Below are positions 1 to 8,611 of a stretch of 64,000 nucleotides of DNA, piece after piece. The DNA lies in the NCBI GenBank assembly GCA_029266495.1, contig JAQSWS010000052.1, positions 18,634 through 82,633 of the forward strand, in the 5' to 3' direction. This DNA comes from Rariglobus sp. Its GTDB lineage: Bacteria > Verrucomicrobiota > Verrucomicrobiia > Opitutales > Opitutaceae. Each line of letters starts with the position of its first letter. Positions within the stretch are counted from its first letter, which is position 1. The notes beneath the pieces are model-generated. The model did not search any database, was not told the DNA's origin, and was given only the letters and a program-made list of their open reading frames with translations. Made by a program: the position numbers and the translations under genes.

Positions 1-176
1 GGCTTTTTTTGCGGCCTTTGCCTGCGCGGCGCCCTGCCGCAGGCAGGAAGCACCCCGGCCTCGATTGATTTTCCGCCCGCAAGGCCCGCGGGTAATTCGC
101 CTGCCAACGAATCTCCCTCGCTGCCCAGCGGCCTTCTGAGCGCACGAGACGACGAGCGAGTTCGACGGAAGCACGA

Positions 177-1367
177 TTAGCCCCGCCCGTCGGCAAAATA
201 GGCCGCGATCCGCCCCTGAACGCGAGGCACGCTCAACGTCGCCCCGCCGCCGCGCAACGATTCGGTGGCGCGACAACCGGTGGCCACGCTTTCCCGGGCC
301 GCCAGCGGTGACGTGGTGGTCTCCCCGCCGTAGCGCGCATAACGGATGAATTCCTCCATGATCCTCGGATCCGCCCCCCCGTGCCCGCCATCCCCGGGAC
401 GAACACGATAGGTGCGGTCCGCCTCCGCCCGGTAGCCGGAAGACCGCTTGTTCCACACCCGTATGACCGTCCCCGCCTCGCCATTCCCGAAGTTTTCCAT
501 CCGCCCCCCGGTTCCGATGACCGTGTAGCTCCGCCAATAATCCGGAGTGTAGTGACATTGCGAATACGTAGCCTGCACGCCATTGTCCAGGCGCATCATC
601 ATCGAGCTCAGGTCCTCGACATCGATCCGGTGATTAAGTCCCCGCGCGGACGTGGGCGGCCATGCGTCCAGCGTGCAGCCCTTCACCCCGGCGCGGGGTC
701 CCTTAACCGCCGGCAGGCGCTGTCCCAGCCCTCCATACAGGGAAAGCGCGCCCATGCCGGCCACGTGGCGCGTGTAGCCGCCGCAAAGCCAGTGGATCAC
801 GTCAATGTCATGCGCCGCCTTCTGCAGCAGCAAGCCAGTCGAGTAGCGGCGCTCCGCATGCCAGTCACGGAAGTAAAAATCCCCGCCATGTCCGACGAAG
901 TGCCTCACCCAACAGGCCTTCACCTCGCCGATCGCTCCGCGCGTAATGAGGGCCTTCATTTTTCGCACAAAAGGCATGTGCCTCATGTTGTGACCCAGGT
1001 AGAGTTTCGCACGGGTCTTCGCCGCCGCCGCCAGGATCCGATCGCACCCCGGGACGGTGAGGGCCATCGGCTTTTCCAAATACACCGTGAGGCCGTGTTG
1101 AAGCGCCGCCACCGCCTGCTCCTCGTGGAGGTAATCCGGCGTCGCAATGATCACCGCATCGAGGTCCACCCCCAACAACTCCGTGTAGCTTCGCGTGACG
1201 ACTACGTCTCCGCCAAACTCCACGCGATTCTGCGCCAATACATCCGCATTCAGATCGCAACACGCCACGATTCGAGCTCGCGCACCGGAACGATGAACAA
1301 TCCCCGCCAAATGCCGGCCGCGCCCCCCTGAGCCAATCACCCCGACCCTAAGAAACATCGATTTCAT
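177..1367 (-). CDS. Gfo/Idh/MocA family NAD(P)-dependent oxidoreductase
   Basis: The 396-residue product starts with a Rossmann fold (VGVIGSGGRGRHLAGI, GxGxxG type) and carries the family's EKP motif (YLEKPMAL, about residue 97) and a downstream catalytic-type HDIDVIHW segment. These proteins use NAD(P) to oxidise or reduce sugars and inositols, usually in the cytoplasm. The length is normal for the family and no signal peptide is visible. It stands alone on the minus strand. The nearest upstream element in its direction is tRNA-Gly, 240 bp away. A perfect 11-bp palindrome lies 28 bp upstream of the start and could be an operator. The substrate cannot be read from the sequence; the many glycoside hydrolases in the window suggest a sugar derivative (inference). 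Confidence 0.88.
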   Translation of the reverse strand: MKSMFLRVGVIGSGGRGRHLAGIVHRSGARARIVACCDLNADVLAQNRVEFGGDVVVTRSYTELLGVDLDAVIIATPDYLHEEQAVAALQHGLTVYLEKPMALTVPGCDRILAAAAKTRAKLYLGHNMRHMPFVRKMKALITRGAIGEVKACWVRHFVGHGGDFYFRDWHAERRYSTGLLLQKAAHDIDVIHWLCGGYTRHVAGMGALSLYGGLGQRLPAVKGPRAGVKGCTLDAWPPTSARGLNHRIDVEDLSSMMMRLDNGVQATYSQCHYTPDYWRSYTVIGTGGRMENFGNGEAGTVIRVWNKRSSGYRAEADRTYRVRPGDGGHGGADPRIMEEFIRYARYGGETTTSPLAARESVATGCRATESLRGGGATLSVPRVQGRIAAYFADGRG

Positions 1368-1395
1368 TGTTAGCTATCCGTAAGAGGCGGCATAC

Positions 1396-1406
1396 TGACT
1401 TAGTCA
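1396..1406. promoter_or_regulatory. Perfect palindrome upstream of the Gfo/Idh/MocA gene, possible operator
   Basis: TGACTTAGTCA is a perfect 11-bp palindrome (odd centre) in an AT-richer patch 28 bp upstream of the oxidoreductase start. Its position fits a repressor site of the GntR or LacI kind. No regulator gene is adjacent, so the assignment is only positional. Confidence 0.25.
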
Positions 1407-1607
1407 ATAAATTTAACCGATCCACCAGCTGCCAACACAAGCGCGTGTTCGCGCGAATGACCGCGCAGGATACGGCCACCCGAGTTCGGATTCACAGCCG
1501 AACGTCAGGATGGAACGTGCTGCCCGTCCCACGCTGGTCTTCGCTGGTCAGTCACGGAACTCCCGTGATCAAGTTCACGCCGAGTCCATTATATAGACAA
1601 TTTTCAG

Positions 1608-1682
1608 TGGTGCGGGCAGAGGGAGTCGAACCCTCTTCTCATGCTTGGGAAGCACACATAATAGCCGGTATACTATGCCCGC
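1608..1682 (-). tRNA. tRNA-Gly (anticodon CCC)
   Basis: Read on the minus strand, the seven-base acceptor stem GCGGGCA pairs with TGCCCGC, followed by discriminator A and an encoded CCA (complement of 1608-1610). The T-arm contains GGTTCGACTCC. The anticodon stem TGTGC/GCATG encloses the loop TTCCCAA, giving anticodon CCC for GGG codons. The D-stem is weak (three pairs). The sequence closely follows the bacterial tRNA-Gly(CCC) pattern, including the stem-loop around CTTCCCAAG. Confidence 0.95.
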
Positions 1683-1796
1683 GTAACCTGGCGAAGGTTC
1701 AAACCATCCGTCACCCTTCCCGCAATCACGAAGTGCGGACGATCGCATCTTGGCTGCGAGCTGCCTTCCCGTGGCCTTGAGCGCCACAGTGAGCCA

Positions 1797-3440
1797 TCAC
1801 CGCGCGCCCTGCGTCTGCCTCGCCCTCTCCGCCAGCTCCACCGTGCGCAGGTATTGCGCGCGAAACCGGTTGCCCAGCTCGTTCGCGAGGCGGATCTCGT
1901 CCACCTTGTTTTTGGAGCGCAACGCCGCGCGGATGCGCCCGCTCGCGATCGCATAATCAACCGCCGACAGGTCTTGGAACTCCGCCAGCGCCTCCGCCGG
2001 CATCCCCACGTCGATCAACGCTCCCCACGCCTTCTTCAGCTCCGGCTGCGTGTCCAAGCACATGACCCGGATAACAAACGCCATCTCGCGAAACAGCCGC
2101 CCCGTCCACTGCGGATGATAGATCAACCGCTCCTGCGGCGCATAAGGCTTCTCCTCCGGATCGCTGCGCAACGCGTCGATGCCGGCGATGTCATAAAAAT
2201 CCTTCCGCACCGGCAGGCGCCTCAGCGCAAAATAATCCGGGCCGCCCGGCGCGCCCGGCTTCAGGTTCCACAACGCCTGTCCTTCCATCGACAGGGAAAA
2301 CTCGATGAACGCGACCGCAACCTCCCGGTTCGGTGCGCCCCGCAACAAGCCCACCGGGTCGACCGAAGCGACCGCCCCGCCTTCAGGTGAAATGTAGGCC
2401 AGCCGGTCATCGGCCCCGCGCCGGCGCACCGCTTCCTGCTGCTGACGCCCGTAAAAATCGATGCCCATGCCCACCGCGCAATCACCCGCCGCCACGTCAA
2501 TCGGCACCTTTTGCGCCGAATCGGTGAAGTAGCGCGCATTCGCCCCGATTTTCTGCAGCAACCTCAAGCCCTCCAGCCAGCCGTCCGCCACCGCCTGCGC
2601 CTCCGCGGCCTTGCGCGCATCCTCGCTCGCAAACCGCACCGTCGCCATCCGGTTGCCCACGGTCTTTTGCATCTGCTGCTGGATCACGTTTTCAAACGCC
2701 TTGGCGATGGACCCGCTCTTCGTCGGATCGGCCAGCGCCACCTCGCTCATGTAACGCGGATCCGCCAGATCCTCCCAGGTGCGCGGCGGCGTGGTCACCC
2801 CCAGTCGCTTGAGCGAATCCCGGTTCGTGATGATCCCGAAGGAGCTCAGCACCGTGCCCACCCACAGCCCCTTTTTGTCCCAATAATCCTCCCCCGCAAA
2901 CGACTGCGGGATGACCTCGTCGGTGAACCACTCCGGATGCAGCTGTAAAATCCCGCTGTCCACCAGCCGCCCCGCCTGCGCCTGACGGATGAAATCGTAG
3001 CTGCCTCCGCCATAAAAAAGATCGATTCCACAACTCACGCTCGACGCAAGAAACGCCGCCCGCGCCTCCTTCGCCTCCGCCGGGGCGTCCGCCGGAAGCG
3101 AACCGTTGGCAAAGCCGTTCAACACGTCGTTGCTCCAGGGCCTGCCCAGCGTGTTCACCCAATGATTCTGGAACGCCGCGGTGTATTCACCTTCCAGATA
3201 CCGGGCGATCTCGGTCGTGCCCCCGATCAGGCGCCAGTCGAACGCCACCGTCCGCCCCGTGCGACCGTGATACCAACGAGTGAAGGCGCGCGCGAACTCG
3301 TGGCGGATGGCCTCGTTGTGCGGCGTGATGATGATCAGCGTATCGTCGGCCGCGGCGCGCGCCTCCTGCCGCGGACGCAGCGCAAACGGCAGCACCAGCG
3401 TGGCCAGCAAGGCGATGATGATGACGGCCTGCTTGACCAT
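1797..3440 (-). CDS. ABC transporter periplasmic substrate-binding protein (iron/thiamine/spermidine-like group)
   Basis: The 547-residue protein starts with a signal peptide or anchor (hydrophobic residues 5-21, then ARA-like sites near residue 30). A solute-binding fold follows, with the early LIIITPHNEAIRHEFARAF segment typical of Fe3+/2-aminoethylphosphonate-type binding proteins. It is longer than most of that family (about 340-400). It begins 2 bp after the stop of the ATPase gene, so the two are almost certainly cotranscribed. There is no permease gene: downstream comes only tRNA-Gly, and upstream of the ATPase lies a divergent gene. The permease must be encoded elsewhere. Ligand unknown; metal or organophosphonate would fit the family. 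Confidence 0.8.
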   Translation of the reverse strand: MVKQAVIIIALLATLVLPFALRPRQEARAAADDTLIIITPHNEAIRHEFARAFTRWYHGRTGRTVAFDWRLIGGTTEIARYLEGEYTAAFQNHWVNTLGRPWSNDVLNGFANGSLPADAPAEAKEARAAFLASSVSCGIDLFYGGGSYDFIRQAQAGRLVDSGILQLHPEWFTDEVIPQSFAGEDYWDKKGLWVGTVLSSFGIITNRDSLKRLGVTTPPRTWEDLADPRYMSEVALADPTKSGSIAKAFENVIQQQMQKTVGNRMATVRFASEDARKAAEAQAVADGWLEGLRLLQKIGANARYFTDSAQKVPIDVAAGDCAVGMGIDFYGRQQQEAVRRRGADDRLAYISPEGGAVASVDPVGLLRGAPNREVAVAFIEFSLSMEGQALWNLKPGAPGGPDYFALRRLPVRKDFYDIAGIDALRSDPEEKPYAPQERLIYHPQWTGRLFREMAFVIRVMCLDTQPELKKAWGALIDVGMPAEALAEFQDLSAVDYAIASGRIRAALRSKNKVDEIRLANELGNRFRAQYLRTVELAERARQTQGAR

Positions 3441-3442
3441 GC

Positions 3443-4516
3443 TCAGGCGCCCAAAATCACCACGTCATCGGGGTCGACGCTGGCGAACAGCTCCTTGTCC
3501 GAAGCAGTGCCGACGAAGCGCGGGTTCAGCTCGTAGATCTTCAAGGTCGTGCCGCCGCCCGCGACAAAGTCGTATTGCGCCACTTCGCCGAGGTAGACCG
3601 ATTCGCCGATCCGCCCCGGCACGGCGTTGTGCCCGCGAGGCTCGCGTCCAAGTTTCCAGCACTCGGGACGAATCGACAGCGTGACCGGGGCGCCCGCCGC
3701 AGGCTGGAAGGTTTTGTCACCCACCACGCCGAGAAAACGACCAATGGCCGTTTCCACCGCAATAAAACCACCGTCCGGCCCGAGCACGCGCCCCTCGATG
3801 AAATCCGTCTCACCGATGAAGTGCGCCACGGTTTTGCACACCGGCCGGCGATAGACGTCCTTGGGCGAGCCCACTTGCAAAATTTTGCCGCCATCGAGAA
3901 TCGCCATGCGGTCGGAAATCGAAAGCGCCTCCTTCTGGTCATGCGTCACGTAGACCGTGGTAAGCTTGAACTCCTTGCACACGCGACGGATCTCCGCGCG
4001 CATCTCCAGGCGCAACTTGGCGTCCAGGTTGGAAAGCGGCTCGTCGAGCAACAGGCAGCGCGGGCGGATCACCAGCGCGCGCGCCAATGCCACGCGTTGC
4101 TGCTGACCACCGGAAAGCTGGTTTGGTTTACGCGCGGCGTAGGCCCCCATCCGCACCGATTCGAGCGCCTCGGCCACCCGGCGCTTGATCTCGGGCCTGG
4201 CCACTTTTCGCTCTTCCAGACCAAAGGCGACGTTCTCCGCCAGGGTCATGTGGGGCCAAAGGGCATAACTCTGGAACATCATGCCCGTGTTCCGCTTGTG
4301 CGGAGCCAGTCGCGTCACGTCCTCGTCGCCGAAACAGATGCTTCCCTCCTCGGGAATGTAGAAACCGGCCATGCTGCGCAGCAGCGTCGTTTTGCCGCAG
4401 CCACTGGGGCCCAGCAGGAAGAACAATTCGCCCGGCTCGATGACCAGATCCAGGTTGCGCAACGCCACGGTCGGACCGAACCGCTTGGTGAGATTTTGTA
4501 TGCGAATTGAAATCAT
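3443..4516 (-). CDS. ABC transporter ATP-binding protein (Fe3+/putrescine/sugar importer type)
   Basis: The 357-residue ATPase has Walker A GPSGCGKTT (about residues 36-44), a Q-loop (MMFQSYALWPHMT), signature LSGGQQQRVALARAL, Walker B CLLLDEPLSNLD and the H-loop VYVTHDQKEAL. A C-terminal TOBE-like regulatory region of about 120 residues follows. This layout matches the FbpC/PotA/UgpC group, whose ATPases power import through a separate permease. It is the first gene of a two-gene unit with the binding protein. The start MISIRIQNLTKRFG fits family N-termini exactly. It is divergent from hpt with about 150 bp between them. Confidence 0.92.
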   Translation of the reverse strand: MISIRIQNLTKRFGPTVALRNLDLVIEPGELFFLLGPSGCGKTTLLRSMAGFYIPEEGSICFGDEDVTRLAPHKRNTGMMFQSYALWPHMTLAENVAFGLEERKVARPEIKRRVAEALESVRMGAYAARKPNQLSGGQQQRVALARALVIRPRCLLLDEPLSNLDAKLRLEMRAEIRRVCKEFKLTTVYVTHDQKEALSISDRMAILDGGKILQVGSPKDVYRRPVCKTVAHFIGETDFIEGRVLGPDGGFIAVETAIGRFLGVVGDKTFQPAAGAPVTLSIRPECWKLGREPRGHNAVPGRIGESVYLGEVAQYDFVAGGGTTLKIYELNPRFVGTASDKELFASVDPDDVVILGA

Positions 4517-4664
4517 GCAGAAAGCACCGCGAGAACCGCTGTCAGCAAGATTTCGGCCGTTTTTAAGTCAAAGGAATAGACGGCGTCTCTCTTGTTACAG
4601 TTGGTGTTCGCCGTCACGAACCAGTTGCCCTCCTTCAAACGCCCCGCCTAAGCTTTGCCCCCGC

Positions 4665-5240
4665 ATGACCAAGGCCAAAAATTTCCCTCTCCACGCTGAT
4701 CTCGAAACCGTGCTCGTTTCCGAGGGCGACATCAAAAAACGCGTCAAAAAGCTGGGAGCGGAACTCGCCGCCGCCTACGGGGATGAAGAGATCACCGTCG
4801 TCTCGATCATCAACGGCGCCATTCTTTTCACCGCCGATCTCCTCCGCGAAATCCCCAACCCCATCCGCCTCGATTGCATCCGCATCTCGAGCTATCGCAA
4901 CGACACCAAGTCCCAAGGCCAGCCCAAGCTGCTGCAAAGCCTCACCCTCGACGTCACCAACCGCCACGTCCTCCTGATCGACGACATCCTCGACACCGGC
5001 AAAACCTTCTCCGCCGTGGCCGCCATGTTGAACAAGCTCAACCCGGCCAGCCTGCGCACCTGCGTGCTCCTCGACAAACGCGGACGCCGCGAGGTCGACT
5101 TCGAGGCCGATTTCGTCGGTTTCCAGATTCCCGATAAATTCGTGGTCGGCTACGGCCTCGATTTCGCCGAGCGCTACCGCAATCTCCCTTGCATCGGCGT
5201 GCTCAAGCCCAGCCTGCAAAACCCGCCCGAGTGGGCGTGA
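4665..5240 (+). CDS. hpt: Hypoxanthine phosphoribosyltransferase
   Basis: This purine-salvage enzyme joins hypoxanthine or guanine to PRPP in the cytoplasm. The 191-residue product has the PRPP-binding motif VLLIDDILDTGKTFSA and the flexible-loop region RISSYRNDTKSQG. It also has the late VGYGLDFAERYRNLPCIGVL segment that contacts the base and defines this subgroup. I chose ATG 4665 (MTKAKNFPLHADLE); the reading frame stays open upstream but that part overlaps the divergent ATPase gene and shows no homology. No clear ribosome-binding site precedes it. It is a single gene, convergent with the DUF3574-like gene 7 bp downstream. Confidence 0.93.
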   Translation: MTKAKNFPLHADLETVLVSEGDIKKRVKKLGAELAAAYGDEEITVVSIINGAILFTADLLREIPNPIRLDCIRISSYRNDTKSQGQPKLLQSLTLDVTNRHVLLIDDILDTGKTFSAVAAMLNKLNPASLRTCVLLDKRGRREVDFEADFVGFQIPDKFVVGYGLDFAERYRNLPCIGVLKPSLQNPPEWA

Positions 5241-5247
5241 GCGAGGC

Positions 5248-5700
5248 TTAAAACGCCACCTCCGCCGGCTGGCTCACGCGTAACACCGACTCCTCGCCGG
5301 TGAGTTGCTTCCACGCCGTCCGGATCGCCTCGACTTTATCCGCCGCCTCCTTCGTGGCCGGATGAAGGACGACCAGCAGACGGCTGCGTTCACGCAGGAT
5401 CGGCGAGGCCGGCTTCGGGCTGCGCCACTGCCCGTAAACATCGATCACCGACAACCCGTCCGGAAAGCGCGAGGTCACTTCGCGGTCGAGGAACTCCGCC
5501 CAGCGCGACTCCCCCTCGGTGCTCAACGCCGTTTCCGTCCAGTCGCCAATCGAGAAATAAAGCTCGGTTCTCACCCAGCCGGCCGCCGCCTCCGCCACCG
5601 GCGCGTCCATCGCCACGGATGGCGTCTTGGTCGCGCAACCCGGACCGGCCAGCACCAGCATCGCCAAAGCAAAAAATAGATATCCACGGGAGTTCTTCAT
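5248..5700 (-). CDS. DUF3574-like exported or lipoprotein-like protein
   Basis: The 150-residue product begins MKNSRGYLFFALAMLVLAGPGC, a signal peptide ending in a Cys. The lipobox is imperfect (GPG-C instead of LAG-C). The rest matches my recollection of DUF3574 proteins: a TELYFSIGD opening strand, a W-x-x-F-L-D-R-E-V-T helix, a GLSVIDVYGQW strand and an ERSRLLVVLH strand. Function is unknown. The start at 5700 was chosen because the signal peptide begins there; an in-frame extension upstream is low-complexity and runs into the ompW promoter region. It is convergent with hpt and divergent from the OmpW gene. Confidence 0.7.
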   Translation of the reverse strand: MKNSRGYLFFALAMLVLAGPGCATKTPSVAMDAPVAEAAAGWVRTELYFSIGDWTETALSTEGESRWAEFLDREVTSRFPDGLSVIDVYGQWRSPKPASPILRERSRLLVVLHPATKEAADKVEAIRTAWKQLTGEESVLRVSQPAEVAF

Positions 5701-5876
5701 GACGGCGCCATCCTGAGTTCGCAGTCCCGCAACAGGCAATCGCAGACCCGCGCAACCCCACTCCACCAATGCATGCGCAGCCCCTGACAAGCCCTGCGCA
5801 GTCACCTGCGGGTTCGTCCGGTAAGGTCGGCTTACTTCGTCTATTCGACGCGGCCATTGATCCACCTCCAACTCCC

Positions 5877-6464
5877 ATGAAATCCCTTCGCTCGCTGTCC
5901 GTTCTCCTCCTTCTCGCCTCAACCCTTCCCCTCGCCCAGGCCGCCAGCCCATGGTCCGTGCGCCTCGCCGCAACCTACCTGGAAACCACCGACGGCTCCA
6001 CCAACGGAGCCGTGGATATCGAAATCGAGGACAAGCTGATCCCCGAGCTCGATGTCTCCTACGCGTTTTCAGAACACTGGTCCGCCGAACTCGTGCTCAC
6101 CGTCCCGCAAAAGCACAGCGTCCGGGTCAACGGCACCAAGGTCGGCTATTTCAAACACCTCCCGCCCACCCTGCTCGCCAAATATACCTTCAGTTCCATC
6201 CGCGGCTTCACGCCCTACCTGGGCGCAGGCGTCAACGTCACCCTGATTTTCGACGAGGACCTCGGCGGCGCCCGGCTCGATTCCTACAGCGTCGGACCCG
6301 CCGCCCAGGCCGGTTTCGACTACAAGCTCAACGAACACTGGTCGCTCAACGTCGACGTGAAACGCGTCATGCTCCGCACCGACGTGCGCGCCGGCAACAC
6401 CAACCTCACCGAGGCCCGCCTCGATCCCCGGCTCTACTCCCTCGGCCTCCGCTACGCCTTTTAA
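5877..6464 (+). CDS. OmpW family outer-membrane beta-barrel protein
   Basis: The 195-residue product has a clear signal peptide (MKSLRSLSVLLLLASTLPLAQA) followed by an eight-strand barrel pattern. This includes PWSVRLAATYLE at the start, ELDVSYAFSEHWSAELVLTVPQKH, the strongly conserved HLPPTLLAKYTF segment, GFTPYLGAGVNVTLIFDE, and a terminal strand ending in Phe (LYSLGLRYAF), the usual BAM signal. OmpW proteins form narrow hydrophobic channels in the outer membrane. The start at 5877 gives the signal peptide. The gene is monocistronic and convergent with uvrB. Confidence 0.9.
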   Translation: MKSLRSLSVLLLLASTLPLAQAASPWSVRLAATYLETTDGSTNGAVDIEIEDKLIPELDVSYAFSEHWSAELVLTVPQKHSVRVNGTKVGYFKHLPPTLLAKYTFSSIRGFTPYLGAGVNVTLIFDEDLGGARLDSYSVGPAAQAGFDYKLNEHWSLNVDVKRVMLRTDVRAGNTNLTEARLDPRLYSLGLRYAF

Positions 6465-6489
6465 AAACAGACGCGGCATCTCGCCGCGT
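6463..6489 (-). terminator. Rho-independent terminator of uvrB
   Basis: A 7-bp stem, ACGCGGC/GCCGCGT, with a 5-base loop is followed on the minus strand by CTGTTTTT, giving a U-run at 6463-6467. It lies 37 bp past the uvrB stop, between the convergent ompW-like gene and uvrB. Confidence 0.6.
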
Positions 6490-6525
6490 TGCTCGTTTCC
6501 TCAGGCGGCGGGACGCCACGTCCAC

Positions 6526-8559
6526 TTACTTCCGGCGTCCCGCCTTCGGATACGCCCGGCCCGAGGTTTTTTTAGCCGCCCGGGCGGTCTTCCGGTAGTC
6601 CCCCGACTTGAGCGCCTCGATCTGGTCGCGCAGCAACGCCGCTCGCTCGAACTCCAGCTTGCCGGAAGCCTCGGCCATTTCGTCCTCCAGCTCCGTGATC
6701 ACCGCCTTCACCTCCTCTTCGCTGCCCTCCGCCACGACCGCCTCCTCCTCGCGTCCGCTGCCGTCGTAAACGTGCAGGCTCGATTGCGCCGAGCGTTTTA
6801 CGCTGCGCGGTGTGATCCCGTGCTCCCGGTTGTAGGCGATCTGCTTTTCGCGTCGCGCCAGCGTGATTTCCTGCGTGCGGCGGATCGAGTCGGTGATCTT
6901 GTCCGCATAAAAAATCACCCGCCCGTCCTCGTGACGCGCCGCCCGTCCCGCCGTCTGGATGAGCGAGGTTTCGCTGCGGAGAAACCCCTCCTTGTCGGCA
7001 TCGAGGATCGCCACCAGCGCGACCTCGGGCAGGTCGAGCCCCTCTCGCAAAAGATTGATCCCCACCAGCACGTCGAAATTGCCCAGCCTCAGGTTGCGCA
7101 AGATTTCGACCCGTTCGATCGCGTCGATGTCGCTGTGCAGGTATTCCACGCGGACCTTCGCCTCGCGCATAAAACTCGTGAGGTCCTCCGACAATCGTTT
7201 CGTCAACGTGGTCACGAGCACGCGCTCCCCTTTTTCAACCGCGCGTTTGACCTCCCCGATGAGATGCTCGACCTGGCCCTTGGTCGGGTGGATCACGATC
7301 TCGGGATCGAGCAGCCCGGTCGGCCGGATGACCTGCTCGGCGACGACCGTCGAATGCTGGATCTCGTATTTGGCCGGCGTCGCCGAGACGAAAAGCGTCT
7401 GGCCCGTGATCGATAAAAACTCGTCGAAGGTCTGCGGGCGGTTGTCGAGCGCCGAGGGCAGGCGGAACCCGAAGTTGACGAGGTTCATTTTGCGCGCGCG
7501 GTCGCCGTTGGACATGCCGCCGATCTGCGGGATCGTCACGTGGCTTTCGTCCACCATCAACAACGCGTCCTTGGGGAAGAAATCGATCAGGCAGATCGGC
7601 CGCTCCCCGGGCTTCCGGCCGGCGATGACGCTGGAATAGTTCTCGATGCCGTTGCAGAAGCCCATTTCCTGAAGCATCTCCAGGTCGTAGTTCGTGCGCA
7701 TGCGGATGCGCTGGGCCTCCAGGAACTGCGAGTTCTTTTCAAAAAAGGCCACGCGCTCGTCCAGCTCGGCCTTGATCGCCTGGATCGCGCCCGAAAGCTT
7801 GTCCTTGCTCGCAACGTATTGCGTGGCCGGATACAGATCGAACTGGTCCAGCGTCCGCGTGACCGAGCCCGTGACGGGGTCGAACTCGCTCAGCGCCTCG
7901 ATCTCCTCGCCCCAGAACTCCACGCGCAAACCGAGCTCGAGATAGGCGGGCATGATGTCGACGACATCGCCCCGCACCCGGAAGGCGCCGCGCTTCAATT
8001 CGTAGTCGTTCCGCTCGTAGAGAATGTCGACGAGCTTTTGCAGAAGGACGTTGCGCCCCAGCGGAGAGCCCTTGCGCAGCGGGATGCGCATCTCCTGGAA
8101 ATCCTCGGGGGAACCCAAGCCGTAGATGCATGAAACCGAGGCGACCACGATCACGTCGCGGCGCGACACCAGCGAACTGGCCGTGGCGATGCGCATGCGC
8201 TCGATCTCCTCGTTGATCGACGAGTCCTTCTCGATGTAGGTGTCGCTCGAGGCCACATATGCCTCGGGCTGGTAGTAGTCGTAGTAGCTGACGAAGTATT
8301 CGACCGCGTTCTCGGGAAAGAAATTCTTGAACTCCGAGTAAAGCTGGGCCGCGAGCGTCTTGTTGTGCGAAATGATCAGCACCGGCCGGTCGCACCGCGC
8401 AATGACGTTCGCCATCGTGAACGTCTTGCCCGAACCCGTGACGCCGAGGAGCGTCTGGAACCGATTCCCCGCCTCGATCGACGCCGTGAGTGTTTCAATT
8501 GCCTGGGGTTGATCGCCGGTCGGCTGGTAATCGGCGTGAAGTTTAAACAGCGAAGGCAT
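6526..8559 (-). CDS. uvrB: Excinuclease ABC subunit UvrB
   Basis: UvrB is the damage-verifying helicase-like subunit of nucleotide excision repair and partners with UvrA and UvrC. The 677-residue product carries Walker A GVTGSGKTFTMAN, the beta-hairpin region YFVSYYDYYQPEAY, the helicase motifs TLFVSATPAKYE and GINLLREGLDLPEVALVAILDADKEG (quoted in parts of one segment), QTAGRAARH, and a C-terminal UVR motif (ELEDEMAEASGKLEFERAAL) that binds UvrC. Length is normal. I chose ATG 8559 (MPSLFKLHADYQPTGDQPQ), 12 codons inside the longest frame, because family proteins begin at this point. It is followed by a hairpin terminator. Confidence 0.97.
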   Translation of the reverse strand: MPSLFKLHADYQPTGDQPQAIETLTASIEAGNRFQTLLGVTGSGKTFTMANVIARCDRPVLIISHNKTLAAQLYSEFKNFFPENAVEYFVSYYDYYQPEAYVASSDTYIEKDSSINEEIERMRIATASSLVSRRDVIVVASVSCIYGLGSPEDFQEMRIPLRKGSPLGRNVLLQKLVDILYERNDYELKRGAFRVRGDVVDIMPAYLELGLRVEFWGEEIEALSEFDPVTGSVTRTLDQFDLYPATQYVASKDKLSGAIQAIKAELDERVAFFEKNSQFLEAQRIRMRTNYDLEMLQEMGFCNGIENYSSVIAGRKPGERPICLIDFFPKDALLMVDESHVTIPQIGGMSNGDRARKMNLVNFGFRLPSALDNRPQTFDEFLSITGQTLFVSATPAKYEIQHSTVVAEQVIRPTGLLDPEIVIHPTKGQVEHLIGEVKRAVEKGERVLVTTLTKRLSEDLTSFMREAKVRVEYLHSDIDAIERVEILRNLRLGNFDVLVGINLLREGLDLPEVALVAILDADKEGFLRSETSLIQTAGRAARHEDGRVIFYADKITDSIRRTQEITLARREKQIAYNREHGITPRSVKRSAQSSLHVYDGSGREEEAVVAEGSEEEVKAVITELEDEMAEASGKLEFERAALLRDQIEALKSGDYRKTARAAKKTSGRAYPKAGRRK

Positions 8560-8611
8560 GGTTGGGCCGCCTACGATTACCCGGTTTCGCCCCATGGCAA
8601 CCGTCCGCCAA

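Noticed and set aside
1..176. T-run and small inverted repeat at the left edge as a terminator of the oxidoreductase gene
   Set aside because: For the minus-strand gene the run reads as A, not U. It may be the tail of a terminator belonging to a gene left of the window, but the stem is cut off.
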